A model generated the notes under the pieces. That model had not been told where the DNA came from, did no database searches, and worked only from the letters and a program-made list of their open reading frames with translations. Below, one piece after another: positions 62,197 through 64,000 of a DNA stretch of 64,000 nucleotides (positions are counted from its first letter, which is position 1; every line of letters starts with the position of its first letter). Location: the NCBI GenBank assembly GCA_964548025.1, contig CAZJRI010000005.1, positions 17,824 through 81,823 of the forward strand. Reading direction: 5' to 3'. Made by a program: the position numbers and the translations under genes. Source of the DNA: JAHRVQ01 sp964548025 (lineage in GTDB: Bacteria > Pseudomonadota > Gammaproteobacteria > Pseudomonadales > Azotimanducaceae).

Positions 62197-63594
62197 TTAA
62201 ACAGACAATGCCACTTCAGACATCTGGGAGATTACTGATTCCAACCCGTTCGTATTAACAAGATTATTCAATTCGCCGGGATCTGTCTCGAGGTTAAATA
62301 ATTCACAAGGCGTTTTGGTCTCTGCATCAATTGTGAATCGATATTGCTCGTTTCTGACAGCAGAGAACTGGCCATAGCGGGAACGAATAAGTTCTTTGCC
62401 TACGGGTTCTCCCGCAAAGCAGGGTATCAGTGAACTACCCCTGCAACCATCGGGTGTTGTTGCTCCTCCTATTTGAGCGAGAGTGGCAGTGACATCGACA
62501 GACTCAACCAGCTCGTCTATGACTTTGGCCGGGCATCCATCTGGCGGTCTGATCAATAGCGGTACCTGAACCGCGCCATTATAAAAGTTCATTTTTGCCC
62601 AGAGATGATGCTCTCCCAGCATCTCACCGTGGTCCGCAGAATAGACGATCCAGGTGTTATCGAGCTGACCAAGTTTCTCCAGTAGATTTCTGACCTCACC
62701 TATTTTCTGATCAATCAATGACACCATCCCCAGATAGTGTCGAATACCAGAACGGATGAACTGTTCATCCATTGTCTGAACCTGAGAGTGTTTATCCAGG
62801 TTGTCCAGGTGCTTGTTCCACGCTTCGTTCACTCGCTCGGGAGATTTGTCATTTGGCATCGGTATATCCATATCCCGGTAGTAGTCAGCCCAGACAGGAT
62901 CATCTATTAACGGTACATGGGGTTGGACGAATGCCAGTTTCAGGAAGAAAGGATTTTCTCTATCCCTTGCTGACAGCCAATCCATGGCGTGATCCGCGAT
63001 AAAACTGGTCAGATCATGCTCCTGGGGAAGGCAACTGGTCTCGGCTTTCCAATGAGTGGGCGTGAGCCTGAATACGCTTTTAATCTGAGCCTGATAGTCC
63101 TCCAGCAAGCCATGACTCTCAAGATGATCCATATAGGGGGTTCGTACTCTCCTGGATGAGTGCACATACCGGTCATATTCCTCCATAACGTAATCCCAGC
63201 CGAACTCGCTGATGAATTCGTTGTACTCCCTCAGATCATAAGGATCAGTACGGTCTTTAAATACCTCCCGGTCGGGCATGCCGTGATAGTGGGTTTTCCC
63301 AATCGTAGCTGTTTCGTAACCAAAAGATTGGAGAGATTTCATGACCGTCGGCCAGCTTGTGTCAAAATCCCGGGTATTGGCGTACAGCGACAGATCTTCG
63401 GTATAGCGACCGGTGATTATAGATGCCCTCGAGGGCTGACAGACAGGGCTCTGACACCAGACATTGAGGAACCTCATGCCCTCGTTCGCAATTCGATCCA
63501 GGTGAGGTGTCTGCACCAGTGGATGACCGGCGCAACCCATTACATTGTGCCTGTGTTGGTCTGAATAGATGAATAGGATATTGGGTTTTGGCAT
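62197..63594 (-). CDS. Sulfatase (type I, Cys-formylglycine)
   Basis: The 465-residue protein has N-terminal metal ligands (YSDQHRHN, Asp12), the formylglycine motif CQPSR (Cys52-Arg56), and the later SADHGEMLGEHHLWAK, all of the alkaline phosphatase-like sulfatase fold. It cleaves sulfate esters, often on polysaccharides or steroids. The activating formylglycine enzyme or anSME is not in the window. No signal peptide is visible, so it may be cytoplasmic. It has its own promoter; its substrate is unknown. Confidence 0.93.
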   Translation of the reverse strand: MPKPNILFIYSDQHRHNVMGCAGHPLVQTPHLDRIANEGMRFLNVWCQSPVCQPSRASIITGRYTEDLSLYANTRDFDTSWPTVMKSLQSFGYETATIGKTHYHGMPDREVFKDRTDPYDLREYNEFISEFGWDYVMEEYDRYVHSSRRVRTPYMDHLESHGLLEDYQAQIKSVFRLTPTHWKAETSCLPQEHDLTSFIADHAMDWLSARDRENPFFLKLAFVQPHVPLIDDPVWADYYRDMDIPMPNDKSPERVNEAWNKHLDNLDKHSQVQTMDEQFIRSGIRHYLGMVSLIDQKIGEVRNLLEKLGQLDNTWIVYSADHGEMLGEHHLWAKMNFYNGAVQVPLLIRPPDGCPAKVIDELVESVDVTATLAQIGGATTPDGCRGSSLIPCFAGEPVGKELIRSRYGQFSAVRNEQYRFTIDAETKTPCELFNLETDPGELNNLVNTNGLESVISQMSEVALSV

Positions 63595-63854
63595 AAAGTT
63601 GCGCTCCTGGTATTCAGGAATTACGGCGGATTAGAGAAGAGGGTAAATAAAACACGATGTCTGATGCGCAATCAAGTCTCATGCGCAAGCAAGCATTGGC
63701 ATAACCGGCAATGCCGGATAGGTCCAATTGGGCTTGAGTGATAACACATGGACTATGTCGGGATTCTTTGTGCGCACGACAGACGAATCTTGAGTCAGGG
63801 AGAAGTCAGTGAACCGCTTCTTCCAGCGTTGCTTCGGATTTGAATCACTAAACT

Positions 63855-64000
63855 TTAACTGATATCGAGTTTTGCTGTCCGTGTCATCAGATCTGCCAAC
63901 TCATGGAGTCGCGTGACCAGTTCCTCCATCTGTTTCATCTCTTCGTTCTGTTCCGGCAGGCGCTCTTCTGTTGGTATCAACTTAAATTCATCGATCTGGC
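63855..64000 (-). CDS. C-terminal fragment of a charged helical protein, cut by window edge
   Basis: A minus-strand frame is open from the right edge to a TAA at 63855-63857: 48 codons, ending ELVTRLHELADLMTRTAKL, then DIS. Residues are mostly Glu, Lys, Leu and Met with helical heptad-like spacing (EEMKQMEELVTRLHEL), as in coiled-coil ends. The beginning lies outside the window. No family can be assigned. Confidence 0.6.
   Translation of the reverse strand, partial: QIDEFKLIPTEERLPEQNEEMKQMEELVTRLHELADLMTRTAKLDIS

Overview
The window looks like chromosomal DNA from a heterotrophic, probably aquatic gammaproteobacterium. This is inferred from the gene families: YejA/B/E-type peptide uptake, a CobA-NirB-NirD assimilatory nitrite module, several acyl-CoA genes, a Baeyer-Villiger-type monooxygenase, PQQ and SMP-30 lipoproteins, GH20 and sulfatase. 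No rRNA, tRNA, prophage, transposase or CRISPR array was seen. Both edges cut genes: a nucleoside phosphorylase-like gene at the left (1-354) and a short C-terminus at the right (63855-64000). A run of 10 N (42021-42030) interrupts a phosphotransferase gene.

Layout. 0.6-8.6 kb: a Cache membrane protein, a secreted fibrinogen-domain protein, an ATC-hydrolase-like protein facing a molybdopterin oxidoreductase, an acidic membrane-anchored protein and a methyltransferase. 8.9-13.4 kb: a likely operon of aldo/keto reductase, MaoC-like hydratase and a double CoA-transferase. 13.4-33.3 kb: a mixed catabolic and envelope region with a double PilZ protein, flavin reductase, a large VWA/FG-GAP secreted protein, an isocitrate-dehydrogenase-family enzyme, enoyl-CoA hydratases, SMP-30 and PQQ lipoproteins, GH20 hexosaminidase, a GPH sugar symporter, an FAD monooxygenase and a heme-binding beta-barrel protein. 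33.4-40 kb: YejB-YejE facing a YejA-like binding protein, then an FtsX/MacB permease. 40.5-47.7 kb: a quinone-oxidoreductase-like MDR, the gapped phosphotransferase, a triheme cytochrome, then cobA-nirB-nirD. 47.8-51.8 kb: acyl-CoA synthetase, a membrane-anchored protein, and an enoyl-CoA hydratase-TetR pair with a clear palindromic operator.

51.9-61.7 kb is the most unusual part. Four minus-strand genes for exported proteins form two tight pairs. The first pair is a subtilisin-like protease carrying about 14 NDGILW-type hexads and a basic KHSSL-repeat tail, followed 19 bp later by a 1363-residue hybrid sensor kinase with about 14 propeller repeats. The second is a HELNH-containing putative metalloprotease overlapping an FG-GAP propeller protein. 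That propeller module is closely similar to the one in the VWA protein at 15.7-18.2 kb but sits at the opposite end of its protein. A decayed amidohydrolase pseudogene and a sulfatase close the window. The proposal that these exported proteins work together is inference from gene order and domain content. Several starts were moved inward from the longest reading frame where a Shine-Dalgarno sequence or signal peptide decides it.
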